Shown here one piece after another: positions 1 through 8,375 of a DNA stretch of 64,000 nucleotides; within the stretch, counting starts at the first letter, position 1; every line of letters starts with the position of its first letter. A model generated the notes under the pieces. That model was given only the letters and a program-made list of their open reading frames with translations, ran no database searches and had not been told where the DNA came from. The translations under genes were made by a program, and so were the position numbers. The stretch covers positions 2,294,001-2,358,000 of the forward strand of contig NZ_CP084876.1 in NCBI RefSeq assembly GCF_020525925.1, given 5' to 3'. This stretch comes from Klebsiella quasipneumoniae subsp. quasipneumoniae. GTDB taxonomy: Bacteria; Pseudomonadota; Gammaproteobacteria; Enterobacterales; Enterobacteriaceae.

Positions 1-1
1 C

Positions 2-268
2 GCAGCCACCTTTGCGGTAGTGCCGCCGCTGCAGATGCGAGTGATGCGCGTGGCGCATGAGGCGCCGGGTCTCTCTTCTTCGGTGAATATCGGGGCGTTC
101 AACCTGGGCAACGCGCTGGGCGCCGCCGCCGGCGGAGCGGTGATCTCCGGCGGACTGGGATATGCGTTTGTGCCGGTGATGGGCGCGATTATTGCCGGTC
201 TGGCGCTGCTGCTGGTCTGGTTTAGCGGACGAGCGCAGCCGGAGGAGGCCTTTGCCAGCCAGTCATAA
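2..268 (+). CDS. ydhP: Inner-membrane MFS transporter YdhP, C-terminal part
   Basis: Only the last 88 codons are in the window; the frame is open from base 2 and ends at TAA 266-268. The visible part holds the last membrane segments of a 12-TM major facilitator protein: small-residue helices (GNALGAAAGGAV, then VPVMGAIIAGLALLLVW) ending in a short polar tail. Sequence and position next to a convergent sodB match E. coli YdhP, of the AraJ-like drug/sugar efflux branch. The substrate is not known to me. The family call is firm; the precise role is not. The transcript meets the sodB transcript at a shared hairpin just downstream. Confidence 0.85.
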   Translation, partial: AATFAVVPPLQMRVMRVAHEAPGLSSSVNIGAFNLGNALGAAAGGAVISGGLGYAFVPVMGAIIAGLALLLVWFSGRAQPEEAFASQS

Positions 269-283
269 ACGGTGGGGAAGGGT

Positions 284-321
284 GTAAAAAAAACCGCAGC
301 AGGGGTCACTCTGCTGCGGTT
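284..321. terminator. Bidirectional terminator between ydhP and sodB
   Basis: Perfect 11-bp inverted repeat, AACCGCAGCAG (292-302) and CTGCTGCGGTT (311-321), with an 8-base loop. An A-run on the left (T-run for the minus strand) and TTTGT on the right suit termination of both convergent genes. Confidence 0.8.
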
Positions 322-327
322 TGTCGT

Positions 328-909
328 TTATGCGGCCAGGTTAGCGGCAACAAACTTCCAGTTAACCAGCGCCCAGAAGTGGTCCAGATAGCTTGGACGG
401 GCGTTGCGGTAGTCGATGTAGTAAGCATGTTCCCAGACGTCAACGGTCAGCAGCGGCTTCGCGTCGGTGGTCAGCGGGGTACCCGCGTTGCTGGTGGAGA
501 CGATAGCCAGGCTGCCGTCGGCATTTTTAACCAGCCAGGTCCAGCCAGCGCCAAAGTTTTTCGCCGCGGCGTCGGTAAATTTGGCCTTAAACTCTGCGAA
601 GCTGCCGAAGGATTTGGCAATCGCGGCCGCCAGCTCGCCTTCCGGTTCGCCGCCGGCGTTCGGCGCCAGGCAGTTCCAGTAGAAGGTGTGGTTCCAGACC
701 TGCGCCGCGTTGTTGAAAACGCCGCCTTCAGAGGTGCGCACGATCTCTTCGAGCGATTGACCTTCGAACGCGGTGCCTTTGATCAGGTTGTTGAGGTTAG
801 TGACATACGCCTGGTGGTGTTTACCGTAGTGGTATTCCAGGGTTTCTGCGGAAATGTGCGGCGCCAGGGCGTCTTTTGCATATGGTAATGCAGGTAATTC
901 AAACGACAT
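328..909 (-). CDS. sodB: Superoxide dismutase [Fe]
   Basis: Cytoplasmic iron superoxide dismutase, converting superoxide to H2O2 and O2. The 193-residue length equals that of E. coli SodB. All four metal ligands are visible: His27, His74, Asp157 and His161 (motif [13 protein letters not shown]). Gln70 in the NNAAQVWNH segment is the residue that marks the Fe-type rather than the Mn-type enzyme. The start ATG at 907-909 follows a GGAG-like ribosome site (reverse complement of tctcc, 914-918). In E. coli the gene is controlled by Fur through the sRNA RyhB; I did not verify a RyhB pairing site here. It is monocistronic. Confidence 0.97.
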   Translation of the reverse strand: MSFELPALPYAKDALAPHISAETLEYHYGKHHQAYVTNLNNLIKGTAFEGQSLEEIVRTSEGGVFNNAAQVWNHTFYWNCLAPNAGGEPEGELAAAIAKSFGSFAEFKAKFTDAAAKNFGAGWTWLVKNADGSLAIVSTSNAGTPLTTDAKPLLTVDVWEHAYYIDYRNARPSYLDHFWALVNWKFVAANLAA

Positions 910-1345
910 TGCTACTCTCCTTATAACTTTTTTGTTTTATCTCACATTGACAAGATGAGGTTTTCACCTGAATCGCGTTCTGACCGCCCGACGCTGTCGC
1001 GTCCCGGGCCTGTTATTGTATTGAGAATGTTAACATTTGCCGCAGGCAGTGAAAAGCCTTACAACGATAAAGGCTATTATCGCCGGCGCAACTGCCGAAG
1101 GCTTAACCGTTTTCTGCGGAGCGGCGCGTTAAGACGCCCGCAGATGTTGCAAAAATGTATAAGTAAAAGGAGGCTGGGTCTCCAGCCTCTCGCCGCGATG
1201 GTTAATTTCTCATCAGGCCATCTGAAGACCCCCGCAGCGCAAACGACTGAGTGAAAATAATCATTTTAAATCAAATGATTAATGACGATATGCTTTCAGG
1301 TAATCGCCGCTATGCCAATAATTCATTGTCTATTTTGATATTTGT
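910..1345. other. Long intergenic region, sodB to AraC-type regulator
   Basis: 436 bases between divergent genes. The left end must hold the sodB promoter and leader on the minus strand. At 1170-1189 there is a perfect 8-bp stem with a GTCT loop (GAGGCTGG / CCAGCCTC) but no T-run, so it is not a standard terminator. The last 100 bases before 1346 are AT-rich and probably carry the regulator promoter. A 99-codon open frame at 955-1254 has no recognisable protein features and is not called. Confidence 0.4.
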
Positions 1346-1876
1346 ATGACAAATATAGCCACCGGCAGCAATTTCCACAGGATGGCTACGATGGCAAAAA
1401 CAGATGAAGTGGTAAGCCCGAAAATGATCCCGGTCGTGCAGGGGATCGTTGACTGGATCGAAGCACATATTTTTGACACCCTGCCGGTGAGGGCGGTAGC
1501 GAAAAAGTCCGGCTACTCGCACTGGTATTTCCAGCGGCAATTCGCCATGGTGACCGGCTGCACGCTGGCGAGCTACGTCAGCCGCCGGAAGATGACCATC
1601 GCGACAATCTACTTAACGCAGACCGAGGCCTCCATGCAGAGTATTTCCCAACGTCTGGGGTACGACGGGCAGGCGGCGTTCTGCCGCACCTTTCACCGTC
1701 ACTTTGGCATGTCGCCCACCCGCTATCGTCGGGAAGCGCCGGTCACAGAGGCGAATATGCAGTTTCCCCTGACGGTGGGGGCGGAGAACGCGCAGGTGAA
1801 GAGGGCTGCCGCCGTAGCGGCAGACCGGGATCAGCGAATGGTTTTCGGGGTCATGACGCGACGGGCGCCGACGTAA
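1346..1876 (+). CDS. Small AraC/XylS-family (MarA-SoxS-Rob type) transcription regulator
   Basis: The protein is essentially one AraC DNA-binding domain with two helix-turn-helix units, at about residues 25-75 and 80-125. Typical motifs are AVAKKSGYSHWYFQRQF and the signature region SISQRLGYDGQAAFCRTFHRHFGMSPTRYRR. There is no N-terminal ligand domain, so it should act like MarA, SoxS or RamA, as a regulator set by its own abundance. After about residue 132 a 44-residue tail follows; its end (1831-1876) overlaps the end of mepH tail to tail. The start is uncertain: ATG 1346, 1382 or 1391 would all keep the HTH. It is not RarA or RamA as I remember them. Targets are unknown. Confidence 0.8.
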   Translation: MTNIATGSNFHRMATMAKTDEVVSPKMIPVVQGIVDWIEAHIFDTLPVRAVAKKSGYSHWYFQRQFAMVTGCTLASYVSRRKMTIATIYLTQTEASMQSISQRLGYDGQAAFCRTFHRHFGMSPTRYRREAPVTEANMQFPLTVGAENAQVKRAAAVAADRDQRMVFGVMTRRAPT

Positions 1877-2703
1877 TGACGTACCCAGTAATCTTCGCTC
1901 AGGGAGGTGATTTGAATATCGCGCCCCGTGCGCGGGGACTGAATGAATTTCCCGTTGCCTACGTAAACGCCAACGTGGTCGGCAGTGCCGCGTCCGCGGG
2001 TGCGGAAGAAGACCAGGTCGCCGCTCTGCAGTTCGTCACGATCGACCGGACGCGCATCGCGCAGGTGGTACATTTCATTGGCGGTACGCGGGATATGAAT
2101 CTTGACCAGGTCTTTGTAGGCGTAATAGACCAGCCCGCTGCAGTCGAACCCGGTGCGCGGCGAGGTGCCGCCCCAGCGATACGGTTTACCCAGCTGGCCC
2201 ATCAGTTTGTTCATGGCGGTACTCTGCGCTTTTTGCACCCGGACTTTATGCGCGTCGGCGATCGTCAGATTCGCTTCGCTGGCCTCGGGTTTACAGCGTT
2301 TTTTATAGCCCTTACGCACCACGCATTTGCTTTTGACGCTGTTCAGCGCCAGGGTCGGCTCGGCGCTGGCGGCCACCGTTTTTGCGCACTGCTTTTTATA
2401 CCCTTTACGCAGCACGCATTTTTTCGTGGCGCCGGCGGCCTGACGATGAAGCGCGGTTTGGCTTGCTGCGGTAGAGCGGGTAGGGAGCCGGGTGCTCGAG
2501 GATTTTTTACTGGTGGTTTTAGCGGTGGTTTTACTTTTTTGACTGGTTGTTTTTTTCTTGCGCTCTGAGCCGCTTTTCGCGGGCAACGCCTTCGGCGAGG
2601 CGGAGGCGTGCGTATGCCCTGAAGCCTGAGCCAGTGGCGTGAATGAGATAGATGTGAACAGTAATGCACAGAGCGATATCGCGATTTTGTTTAGCCGCGC
2701 CAC
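1831..2703 (-). CDS. mepH: Murein DD-endopeptidase MepH (NlpC/P60)
   Basis: Peptidoglycan hydrolase that cuts D-Ala-mDAP cross-links so that the sacculus can expand. Residues 1-27 are a Sec signal peptide ending ALAQA-type. A low-complexity Lys/Ser/Thr-rich linker spans about 30-160, and the NlpC/P60 domain about 165-290. Catalytic Cys188 (FDCSGLVYYAY) and His243 (TADHVGVYVG) are present; Gln255 (KFIQSP) is the likely third residue. The protein is 290 residues against 271 as I recall for E. coli YdhO. The extra length includes two copies of a C-x2-RKGYKK-x-C motif (Cys96-Cys106 and Cys127-Cys137). Divergent from grxD. Confidence 0.92.
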   Translation of the reverse strand: MARLNKIAISLCALLFTSISFTPLAQASGHTHASASPKALPAKSGSERKKKTTSQKSKTTAKTTSKKSSSTRLPTRSTAASQTALHRQAAGATKKCVLRKGYKKQCAKTVAASAEPTLALNSVKSKCVVRKGYKKRCKPEASEANLTIADAHKVRVQKAQSTAMNKLMGQLGKPYRWGGTSPRTGFDCSGLVYYAYKDLVKIHIPRTANEMYHLRDARPVDRDELQSGDLVFFRTRGRGTADHVGVYVGNGKFIQSPRTGRDIQITSLSEDYWVRHYVGARRVMTPKTIR

Positions 2704-3043
2704 TGAGCAATCCCCTGATTAATTACAGACATGTACAAATGCCTGACGATGAATGACAAACCGGAACGATTCTAAAGCATAAAAACCCGGAAAGTTAATA
2801 TTCTTTTGTATCAAAAATGTCGATTGGTTAACGATTGCAAGAAAACGCGTCAGACATTGACCGCCTCGCACAGAAAATGCGCAACGCGCGCCTGCCCGTG
2901 ACGGCAAAATGATATTTTTAAGGCAACTTCGCGCAACAGAAGATAAAATATGAATAGTGAAAAAAATGTTATTATCGGTCCTGCCCTCGGGACGCTACAA
3001 TGACAAGTTACTGCCGTAGAAAGAAGTTTAAGGAAGCACGACA
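2704..3043. other. Divergent promoter region mepH/grxD
   Basis: 340 bases without a gene. It is AT-rich, with TTATTAT at about 2969-2975 as a possible -10 element for grxD, and a good AAGGA ribosome site (3032-3036) just before the grxD ATG. No repeat, RNA gene or known operator was recognised. Confidence 0.4.
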
Positions 3044-3391
3044 ATGAGCTCGACTTTAGAAAAGATCCAACGCCAAATCGCTGAAAACCCGATCCTGCTG
3101 TACATGAAAGGTTCGCCGAAGCTGCCAAGCTGCGGTTTCTCCGCTCAGGCCGTTCAGGCGCTGTCCGCCTGTGGCGAACGTTTTGCTTACGTTGATATCC
3201 TGCAGAACCCGGATATCCGCGCCGAGCTGCCAAAATATGCCAACTGGCCGACCTTCCCGCAGCTGTGGGTGGACGGTGAACTGGTGGGCGGCTGCGATAT
3301 CGTCATCGAGATGTACCAGCGCGGTGAACTGCAGCAGCTGATCAAAGAGACAGCGGCGAAATACCACACTGACGAGCCGAAAGCGGAATAA
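3044..3391 (+). CDS. grxD: Monothiol glutaredoxin 4
   Basis: Cytosolic monothiol glutaredoxin that binds a glutathione-coordinated [2Fe-2S] cluster and serves Fe-S cluster trafficking. The 115-residue length equals E. coli GrxD. The CGFS active site is at residues 30-33 and the glutathione-binding segment WPTFPQLWVDGELVGGCDI follows. ATG 3044 has AAGGA 7 bases upstream. The gene stands alone, convergent with rnt across a strong shared terminator. Confidence 0.97.
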   Translation: MSSTLEKIQRQIAENPILLYMKGSPKLPSCGFSAQAVQALSACGERFAYVDILQNPDIRAELPKYANWPTFPQLWVDGELVGGCDIVIEMYQRGELQQLIKETAAKYHTDEPKAE

Positions 3392-3405
3392 TTACCGCGG
3401 TCAGT

Positions 3406-3437
3406 AAAAAAGCGACTTCCTGGAAGTCGCTTTTTTT
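3406..3437. terminator. Bidirectional terminator grxD/rnt
   Basis: Perfect stem AGCGACTTCC / GGAAGTCGCT (3411-3431) flanked by an A-run on the left and a seven-T run on the right, so it can end both convergent genes. Confidence 0.9.
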
Positions 3438-3438
3438 A

Positions 3439-4086
3439 TCACTCCGGCGTCGCCACCGGCAGCGGCCAGCCGCCCAGACGCTTCCAGCGGTTCACTATCT
3501 CGCAAAACAGCTGTGCCGTCTGCTCGGTATCGTAGAGGGCGGAGTGGGCTTGCGCGCCGTCGAACGGCATACCCGCGGCAATACAAGCTTTCGACAATAC
3601 CGTCTGGCCCAGCGCCAGCCCGCTCAGCGCGGCGGTGTCGAAGGTGACAAACGGATGGAACGGGTTGCGTTTTAGCCCCGCCCGTTCGGCGGCGGTCATG
3701 GTGAAGCTGTGGTCAAATGTGGCGTTGTGCGCCACCATGATAGCCCGACTGCAGTCGCTCTCTTTCATCCCTTTGCGTACCATTTTGAAGATGGCATGCA
3801 GAGCGTCGTATTCGCTAACGGCGCCGCGCTCTGGATCGTGCGGGTTAATCCCGTTAAAGGCCAGCGCTTCGGGCTGAAGATTGGCGCCCTCGAAAGGTTC
3901 AACATGGAAATGCAGCGTTTCATCGGGCATCAGCCAGCCTTGCTCATCCATCTTCAACGTAATGGCGGCGATCTCCAGCAGGGCGTCGGTTTTGGCATTA
4001 AATCCTGCGGTTTCAACATCAATCACCACTGGATAAAAACCGCGGAAACGGTCGCACAGACCATTCAGTTGAGCGTTCTCGGACAT
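3439..4086 (-). CDS. rnt: Ribonuclease T
   Basis: DEDDh-family 3'-5' exoribonuclease that trims the 3' ends of tRNA and other stable RNAs and turns over the tRNA CCA end. All five catalytic residues are visible: Asp23 and Glu25 ([10 protein letters not shown]), Asp125 (AHNATFDHS), His181 and Asp186 ([10 protein letters not shown]). The length of 215 equals E. coli RNase T. In E. coli I recall rnt being followed by the giant helicase gene lhr; here only a terminator and grxD follow, so lhr is absent from this position. Confidence 0.97.
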   Translation of the reverse strand: MSENAQLNGLCDRFRGFYPVVIDVETAGFNAKTDALLEIAAITLKMDEQGWLMPDETLHFHVEPFEGANLQPEALAFNGINPHDPERGAVSEYDALHAIFKMVRKGMKESDCSRAIMVAHNATFDHSFTMTAAERAGLKRNPFHPFVTFDTAALSGLALGQTVLSKACIAAGMPFDGAQAHSALYDTEQTAQLFCEIVNRWKRLGGWPLPVATPE

Positions 4087-4166
4087 CAGATTCTCTTAGC
4101 TGGAAAAAAGTAGCGCGCATTATGGCAAATTTTGCCACGGCTTGCAGCAGGCAGGGGTGAAAACAA

Positions 4167-4186
4167 CGGGCGCCGCAGCGCCCGGG
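4167..4186 (-). terminator. Likely gloA terminator
   Basis: Stem CGGGCGC / GCGCCCG (4167-4184) with a CGCA loop, followed on the minus strand by a T-rich stretch (GTTGTTTTC). It lies 37 bases past the gloA stop. Confidence 0.6.
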
Positions 4187-4220
4187 CGAACGAGGATAAT
4201 AAAGTCGCTATGGTCGGGGG

Positions 4221-4628
4221 TTAGTTGCCCAGCCCTTTGCCGGCGTCTTTCTCTTCAATCAGCTCGATTTTGTAACCGTCAGGATCTTCCACGAAGGCGA
4301 TAACGGTGCTGCCGCCTTTTACCGGCCCGGCTTCGCGGGTAACGTTGCCCCCGTTCTGGCGGATCCGCTCGCAGGCTTCGGCGGCGTTGTCGACGCTCAG
4401 CGCGATGTGACCGTAGGCGGTGCCCAGCTCATAGCTGTCCACGCCCCAGTTGTAGGTCAGTTCGATCACCGCGGTATCGCTCTCTTCGCCGTAGCCGACG
4501 AAGGCGAGGGAGTATTTGTACTCCGGGTTTTCGCTGGTGCGCAGCAGCTTCATGCCCAAAACATTGGTATAGAAGTCGATAGAACGTTGCAGGTCGCCAA
4601 CGCGCAGCATGGTGTGGAGTAAGCGCAT
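4221..4628 (-). CDS. gloA: Lactoylglutathione lyase (glyoxalase I)
   Basis: Isomerises the methylglyoxal-glutathione hemithioacetal to S-lactoylglutathione in the cytosol. The metal ligands His5, Glu56, His74 and Glu122 are all present, at the positions known for the Ni-dependent E. coli enzyme. The length of 135 is normal. It lies 78 bases downstream of nemA on the same strand, so it is likely co-transcribed with nemRA, whose repressor senses electrophiles including methylglyoxal. Confidence 0.97.
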   Translation of the reverse strand: MRLLHTMLRVGDLQRSIDFYTNVLGMKLLRTSENPEYKYSLAFVGYGEESDTAVIELTYNWGVDSYELGTAYGHIALSVDNAAEACERIRQNGGNVTREAGPVKGGSTVIAFVEDPDGYKIELIEEKDAGKGLGN

Positions 4629-4706
4629 AATGTCCCCTATGCAGTTTATTTGATAGATCAGAGCCTTGAGTATAGCGGCGATACGTCGCCGCTATCAATG
4701 GAGGGA

Positions 4707-5804
4707 TTACAGCGTAGGATAATCGGTGTAGCCTTCCGCGCCGCCGCCGTAGAAGGACTCCGGGCGCTGCGGGTTGAGCGCCGCTTTTTTCTGCAGGCGG
4801 GCCACCAGATCCGGGTTGGCGATGTAATCGCGGCCAAAGGCCACGGCATCAATCAGCCCTTTGCTGATCAGGTCGTTGGCTTTTTCAACGGTGTAGGCGC
4901 CAGCGCCAATGATCACGCCCGGGAAGCGGTCGCGAACTTTCTGACGGAAGGCTTCGCTGTACGGCTTGCCGCCCGCCCAGTCCGGCTCGGACATGTGCAG
5001 ATAGGCGATACCGCGTTTCGCCAGCTCGCTAATCAGATACAGCGCGTCTTCTTCTTCGTTCGGGCCATTATCTACATTCTGGAAGCTGCCAATCGGCGAC
5101 ACGCGGATGCCAATCCGGTCGGCGCTCCACTCTTTGCTCACGGCGTCAACCACCTCCAGCACCAGACGGGCGCGGTTTTCCACGCTGCCGCCATACTGGT
5201 CGGTACGCTGGTTTGCCGACGGCGAGAGGAACTGGTGCAGCAGATAGCCGTGAGCCGAGTGCAGTTCAACCAGATCGAAACCGGCGTCACGGGCATTGCC
5301 CACCGCCTGACGGAAATCATCGACGATCCCCGGGATCTCTTCGGTTTCCAGAGCGCGAGGCATCGAGGTATCGGCGCGGATGGCGTGGCCGTTTTCGTCG
5401 CGCAGCGAGGTGCGGGTGCCGGCGCTCAGCGCAGACGGCGCTACCGGGGCGGCGCCGCCGGGCTGCAGGCTGCTATGGGAAATTCGCCCGGTATGCCACA
5501 GCTGCACGGCGATATGGCCGTTTTCCGCGTGAACGCCGGCGGTGATTTTCTGCCAGGCGGCAATCTGCTCCGGGCTGTGCAGTCCTGGCGCGCCGGCATA
5601 GCCTTTGGCCTGGGCGGAAATCTGCGTCGCTTCGCTGATGATCAGCCCGGAGCTGGCGCGCTGACGGTAATATTCGCCCATCAGCGGGGTAGGGATATCG
5701 CCCGGCTCGATGCTGCGCAGACGCGTCAGTGGAGCCATAAATACGCGATTAGGGACGGTGACGGCACCGACTTTCAACGGGGTGAATAATTTTGATTCCG
5801 ACAT
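4707..5804 (-). CDS. nemA: N-ethylmaleimide reductase (Old Yellow Enzyme family)
   Basis: FMN-dependent NADPH reductase of unsaturated carbonyls, maleimides, nitro-esters and nitroaromatics. The 365-residue beta/alpha barrel starts with the FMN-binding strand [13 protein letters not shown]. It carries the His-x2-His substrate pair in [16 protein letters not shown] and the family motif [11 protein letters not shown]. It is second in the nemR-nemA(-gloA) unit. A partial NemR-like inverted repeat sits in the 53-base gap between nemR and nemA. Confidence 0.96.
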   Translation of the reverse strand: MSESKLFTPLKVGAVTVPNRVFMAPLTRLRSIEPGDIPTPLMGEYYRQRASSGLIISEATQISAQAKGYAGAPGLHSPEQIAAWQKITAGVHAENGHIAVQLWHTGRISHSSLQPGGAAPVAPSALSAGTRTSLRDENGHAIRADTSMPRALETEEIPGIVDDFRQAVGNARDAGFDLVELHSAHGYLLHQFLSPSANQRTDQYGGSVENRARLVLEVVDAVSKEWSADRIGIRVSPIGSFQNVDNGPNEEEDALYLISELAKRGIAYLHMSEPDWAGGKPYSEAFRQKVRDRFPGVIIGAGAYTVEKANDLISKGLIDAVAFGRDYIANPDLVARLQKKAALNPQRPESFYGGGAEGYTDYPTL

Positions 5805-5817
5805 AATGACTCCTGAG

Positions 5818-5832
5818 TAGACCGGTCGTCTA
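5818..5832. promoter_or_regulatory. NemR-like operator half-sites upstream of nemA
   Basis: TAGAC-N5-GTCTA, 14 bases before the nemA ATG, within the nemR-nemA gap. It keeps the TAGAC/GTCTA arms of the full site upstream of nemR but with altered spacing (5 bases here; 6 between the same arms there). It may be a secondary site. Confidence 0.5.
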
Positions 5833-5857
5833 GGAACTGATGAAATAAAAACGCCTG

Positions 5858-6457
5858 TTAAACAGCAGGCGCCGCAATAATCTGTTTCGCGTGGGCAAGG
5901 GCGCTCTCCAGCGGCGTTGCGCTACGCGTTATTTTGGCCTGCAGGTTGGCGCCGAGCCACAGGGAATAGAGCACCTGCGACAGGGTCATGGCCTCGCCGT
6001 CAAATGTCAGACTGCCTTCCTGGCGTCCTTTCTCCAGCGCGTCGCCCAGCAGGGCGATGATCTGGCTGGCGCCGTGGTTCATGGCGGTGCGCATGTCTTC
6101 CGACAGATCGCAGACCTCTGCCGACAGCTTGACGGTAAGACACCCGCTAATAATTCCCTGCTGGTAAAACTGATTCAGCGTGTGCTGATAGTAGGCCAGC
6201 AGCCGATCGCGATAGTTGCCGTCGCCATGGGCGAAATGCTCGACCAGGCGCTGCAGATATCCGGCGAAATGGTTTTCCAGCAAGGCGACGCCGAAGGCTT
6301 CTTTAGAGCGAAAGTAATGATAGAAAGAGCCCTTGGGCACTTCCGCCGTCTTCAGGAGTTCGCTCAAGCCCATGCCGGTAAAGCCGCGATGCATGCAAAG
6401 CCGCTCGCCGGTGGCCAGAATATGTTCTCGGGTATCACAATCGCTGTGTCTGTTCAT
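5858..6457 (-). CDS. nemR: TetR-family electrophile/bleach-sensing repressor NemR
   Basis: Represses nemRA and gloA and is released by quinones, maleimides, methylglyoxal and hypochlorous acid. From ATG 6457 it has 199 residues. The TetR HTH is at about residues 20-55 ([22 protein letters not shown]). The redox-sensing Cys106 ([10 protein letters not shown]) and its partner Lys175 (GANLQAK) are both conserved. I chose this ATG over an upstream GTG (6466) because the protein then aligns with E. coli NemR from residue 1. It lies directly behind a perfect NemR box. Confidence 0.95.
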   Translation of the reverse strand: MNRHSDCDTREHILATGERLCMHRGFTGMGLSELLKTAEVPKGSFYHYFRSKEAFGVALLENHFAGYLQRLVEHFAHGDGNYRDRLLAYYQHTLNQFYQQGIISGCLTVKLSAEVCDLSEDMRTAMNHGASQIIALLGDALEKGRQEGSLTFDGEAMTLSQVLYSLWLGANLQAKITRSATPLESALAHAKQIIAAPAV

Positions 6458-6471
6458 GGGGCACACTGTAG

Positions 6472-6487
6472 TAGACCGATTGGTCTA
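6472..6487. promoter_or_regulatory. NemR operator
   Basis: Perfect 6-bp inverted repeat TAGACC-GATT-GGTCTA, 15 bases upstream of the nemR ATG. It matches the NemR box as I remember it from E. coli, so the operon is autorepressed. Confidence 0.85.
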
Positions 6488-6599
6488 ATGCAAGACCCGG
6501 CGCAAAAATGTTAGCTGGCGCAGCACGTAGTGAACAAAATTTGCGTCAGCGCGGGGAAACGTCTTCAATGAAAGGAGATGAGGGGACAGGAGGCGTGTG

Positions 6600-6839
6600 G
6601 TGGCAGAGCAGTTAGAATTTTTCCCGGTGCAGAGCCCGTGCCGGGGAATTTGTCAGACCGATGAGCGCGGCTACTGTCGCGGCTGTTTCCGTAGCCGTGA
6701 GGAACGTTTTAACTGGCAAACGATGAGCGATGCGCAGAAACAGGAGGTATTGCGTCTGTGCCGTCAACGCCTGCTGCGCAAAATCCGCGCAAACAGGCCA
6801 GAGGCGGCGGAAGAACCGCAGCAACCCTCACTGTTTTAA
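6600..6839 (+). CDS. ydhL: DUF1289 protein YdhL
   Basis: Small cytosolic protein of 79 residues with the DUF1289 cysteine pattern: C-R-G-I-C, then YCRGC (four Cys in about 15 residues), likely a zinc or Fe-S site. Its biochemical function is unknown. GTG 6600 is preferred over GTG 6597 because AGGAGG (6588-6593) is then 6 bases away and the protein begins like E. coli YdhL (AEQLEFFPVQSPC). It lies 48 bases upstream of ydhF and may be co-transcribed with it. Confidence 0.9.
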   Translation: MAEQLEFFPVQSPCRGICQTDERGYCRGCFRSREERFNWQTMSDAQKQEVLRLCRQRLLRKIRANRPEAAEEPQQPSLF

Positions 6840-6887
6840 GCCAAAAATTACGTATACTCAGAGCACTTTTTTATTGAGGAAGCGGTT

Positions 6888-7784
6888 ATGGTTCAGCGTA
6901 TTGCTATGGCTCCCCAGGGGCCGGAATTTTCGCGTTTTGTGATGGGCTACTGGCGTCTGATGGACTGGAAAATGTCGCCAGGCGAGCTGGTCGGCTTTAT
7001 CGAACAGCATCTCGATTTAGGTATTACCACCGTCGATCACGCCGATATCTATGGCGATTACCAGTGCGAATCCGCCTTTGGTGAAGCCCTGAAGCTGGCG
7101 CCGCATCTGCGTAGCCGAATGGAAATTGTCAGCAAATGCGGCATTGCCACCCGGGCGCGCGCTGAAAACACCATCGGTCACTACATTACCGACCGGGACC
7201 ACATCGTGCTCAGCGCTGAGCAATCGCTGCGTAATCTGGCGACGGACCATCTCGATCTGCTGCTGATCCACCGGCCGGATCCGCTGATGGACGCGGACGA
7301 GGTGGCTGAAGCCTTCCTCGCGCTGCATCACAGCGGCAAAGTGCGTCATTTCGGCGTCTCGAACTTTACCCCTGCCCAGTTCACCCTCCTGCAGTCGCGC
7401 CTGCCGTTTACGCTTGCTACCAACCAGGTGGAGATCTCGCCGGTGCATCAGCCGTTGCTGCTCGACGGCACCCTCGATCAGCTGCAGCAGCTGCGTATTC
7501 GCCCGATGGCCTGGTCCTGCCTCGGCGGCGGCCGCCTGTTTAATGAAGAGGGCTTTCAGCCGCTGCGCGACGAGCTGGCCCAGGTGGCCCACGAGCTTAA
7601 CGCCGACAGCATCGAGCAGGTGGTTTATGCCTGGGTGCTGCGCCTGCCATCGCAACCGCTGCCGATTATCGGCTCGGGCAAAATTGAGCGCGTGCGTTCG
7701 GCGATCGTGGCTGAAAAACTGAGTATGACCCGCCAGCAGTGGTTCCGTATCCGCAAAGCCGCGCTCGGTTACGACGTGCCATAA
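6888..7784 (+). CDS. ydhF: Aldo-keto reductase-family oxidoreductase YdhF
   Basis: NADPH-dependent (beta/alpha)8 aldo-keto reductase of 298 residues, as in E. coli. Visible signatures are the catalytic region DHADIYGDYQCE (Asp and Tyr), HLDLLLIHRPDPL, the GKVRHFGVSNF motif and the C-terminal phosphate-binding PLPIIGSGKIERV. The substrate is unknown. ATG 6888 has a GAGGAA ribosome site. Confidence 0.93.
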   Translation: MVQRIAMAPQGPEFSRFVMGYWRLMDWKMSPGELVGFIEQHLDLGITTVDHADIYGDYQCESAFGEALKLAPHLRSRMEIVSKCGIATRARAENTIGHYITDRDHIVLSAEQSLRNLATDHLDLLLIHRPDPLMDADEVAEAFLALHHSGKVRHFGVSNFTPAQFTLLQSRLPFTLATNQVEISPVHQPLLLDGTLDQLQQLRIRPMAWSCLGGGRLFNEEGFQPLRDELAQVAHELNADSIEQVVYAWVLRLPSQPLPIIGSGKIERVRSAIVAEKLSMTRQQWFRIRKAALGYDVP

Positions 7785-7853
7785 CCGGCATTTCGCCTCC
7801 GGAAACCTGTTCCTGGTTTACACTTAACAGGGAGACAGCCATCCGGAGGTGTT

Positions 7854-8375
7854 ATGCAACGATGTATTCTCGCTATCCTTTCCCTCGCATTTTGCGCTGG
7901 CGCGCAGGCCGTCAGTGAAGATGTGCAACTTAATCTCGTGACCAGCCAGGGCGTTGGTCAATCCATCGGCAGTGTAAAAATCACCGAAACCGACCGCGGA
8001 CTCGAATTTGCTCCCGATCTGCGAGCGTTGCCGCCGGGCAAGCACGGCTTTCATATCCATGCTGAAGGTAGCTGCCAGCCGGCGATGAAAGAGGGCAAAG
8101 CCGTAGCCGCCGGAGCGGCGGGCGGACATTACGATCCGCAACATACCGGTAAACATGAAGGGCCGCTGGGCACCGGACATCTTGGCGATTTGCCCCTGCT
8201 GGTGGTCAACGACGCGGGCGTGGCTGACCAGCCGATTATCGCTCCGCGTCTGAAAACGCTGGCGGAAGTGAAAGGCAAAGCGCTGATGGTTCATGTCGGC
8301 GGCGATAATATGGCCGACAGTCCGCAGCCGCTGGGCGGCGGCGGCGAACGGTTTGCCTGCGGGGTGATTAAGTAA
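7854..8375 (+). CDS. sodC: Periplasmic Cu/Zn superoxide dismutase
   Basis: Residues 1-19 are a signal peptide (AGAQA cleavage), so the enzyme acts in the periplasm. The Cu/Zn ligands are in [11 protein letters not shown] (His67, His69), [14 protein letters not shown] and TGHLGD (His92, His101, His109, Asp112) and MVHVGGDN (His147). Cys74 and Cys169 form the conserved disulfide. The length of 173 matches E. coli SodC. The stop overlaps the stop of convergent ydhK by 8 bases, leaving no room for a terminator between them. Confidence 0.97.
   Translation: MQRCILAILSLAFCAGAQAVSEDVQLNLVTSQGVGQSIGSVKITETDRGLEFAPDLRALPPGKHGFHIHAEGSCQPAMKEGKAVAAGAAGGHYDPQHTGKHEGPLGTGHLGDLPLLVVNDAGVADQPIIAPRLKTLAEVKGKALMVHVGGDNMADSPQPLGGGGERFACGVIK

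Noticed and set aside
379..888. Long open frame opposite sodB
   Set aside because: Antisense shadow of a certain gene in high-G+C DNA; no protein features.
955..1254. 99-codon open frame upstream of sodB
   Set aside because: Composition is arginine-rich and irregular, no domain, no ribosome site, and it overlaps the sodB promoter region.
4650..5789. 379-codon open frame opposite nemA
   Set aside because: Exact antisense of nemA, caused by codon bias; nemA is supported by motifs and length.
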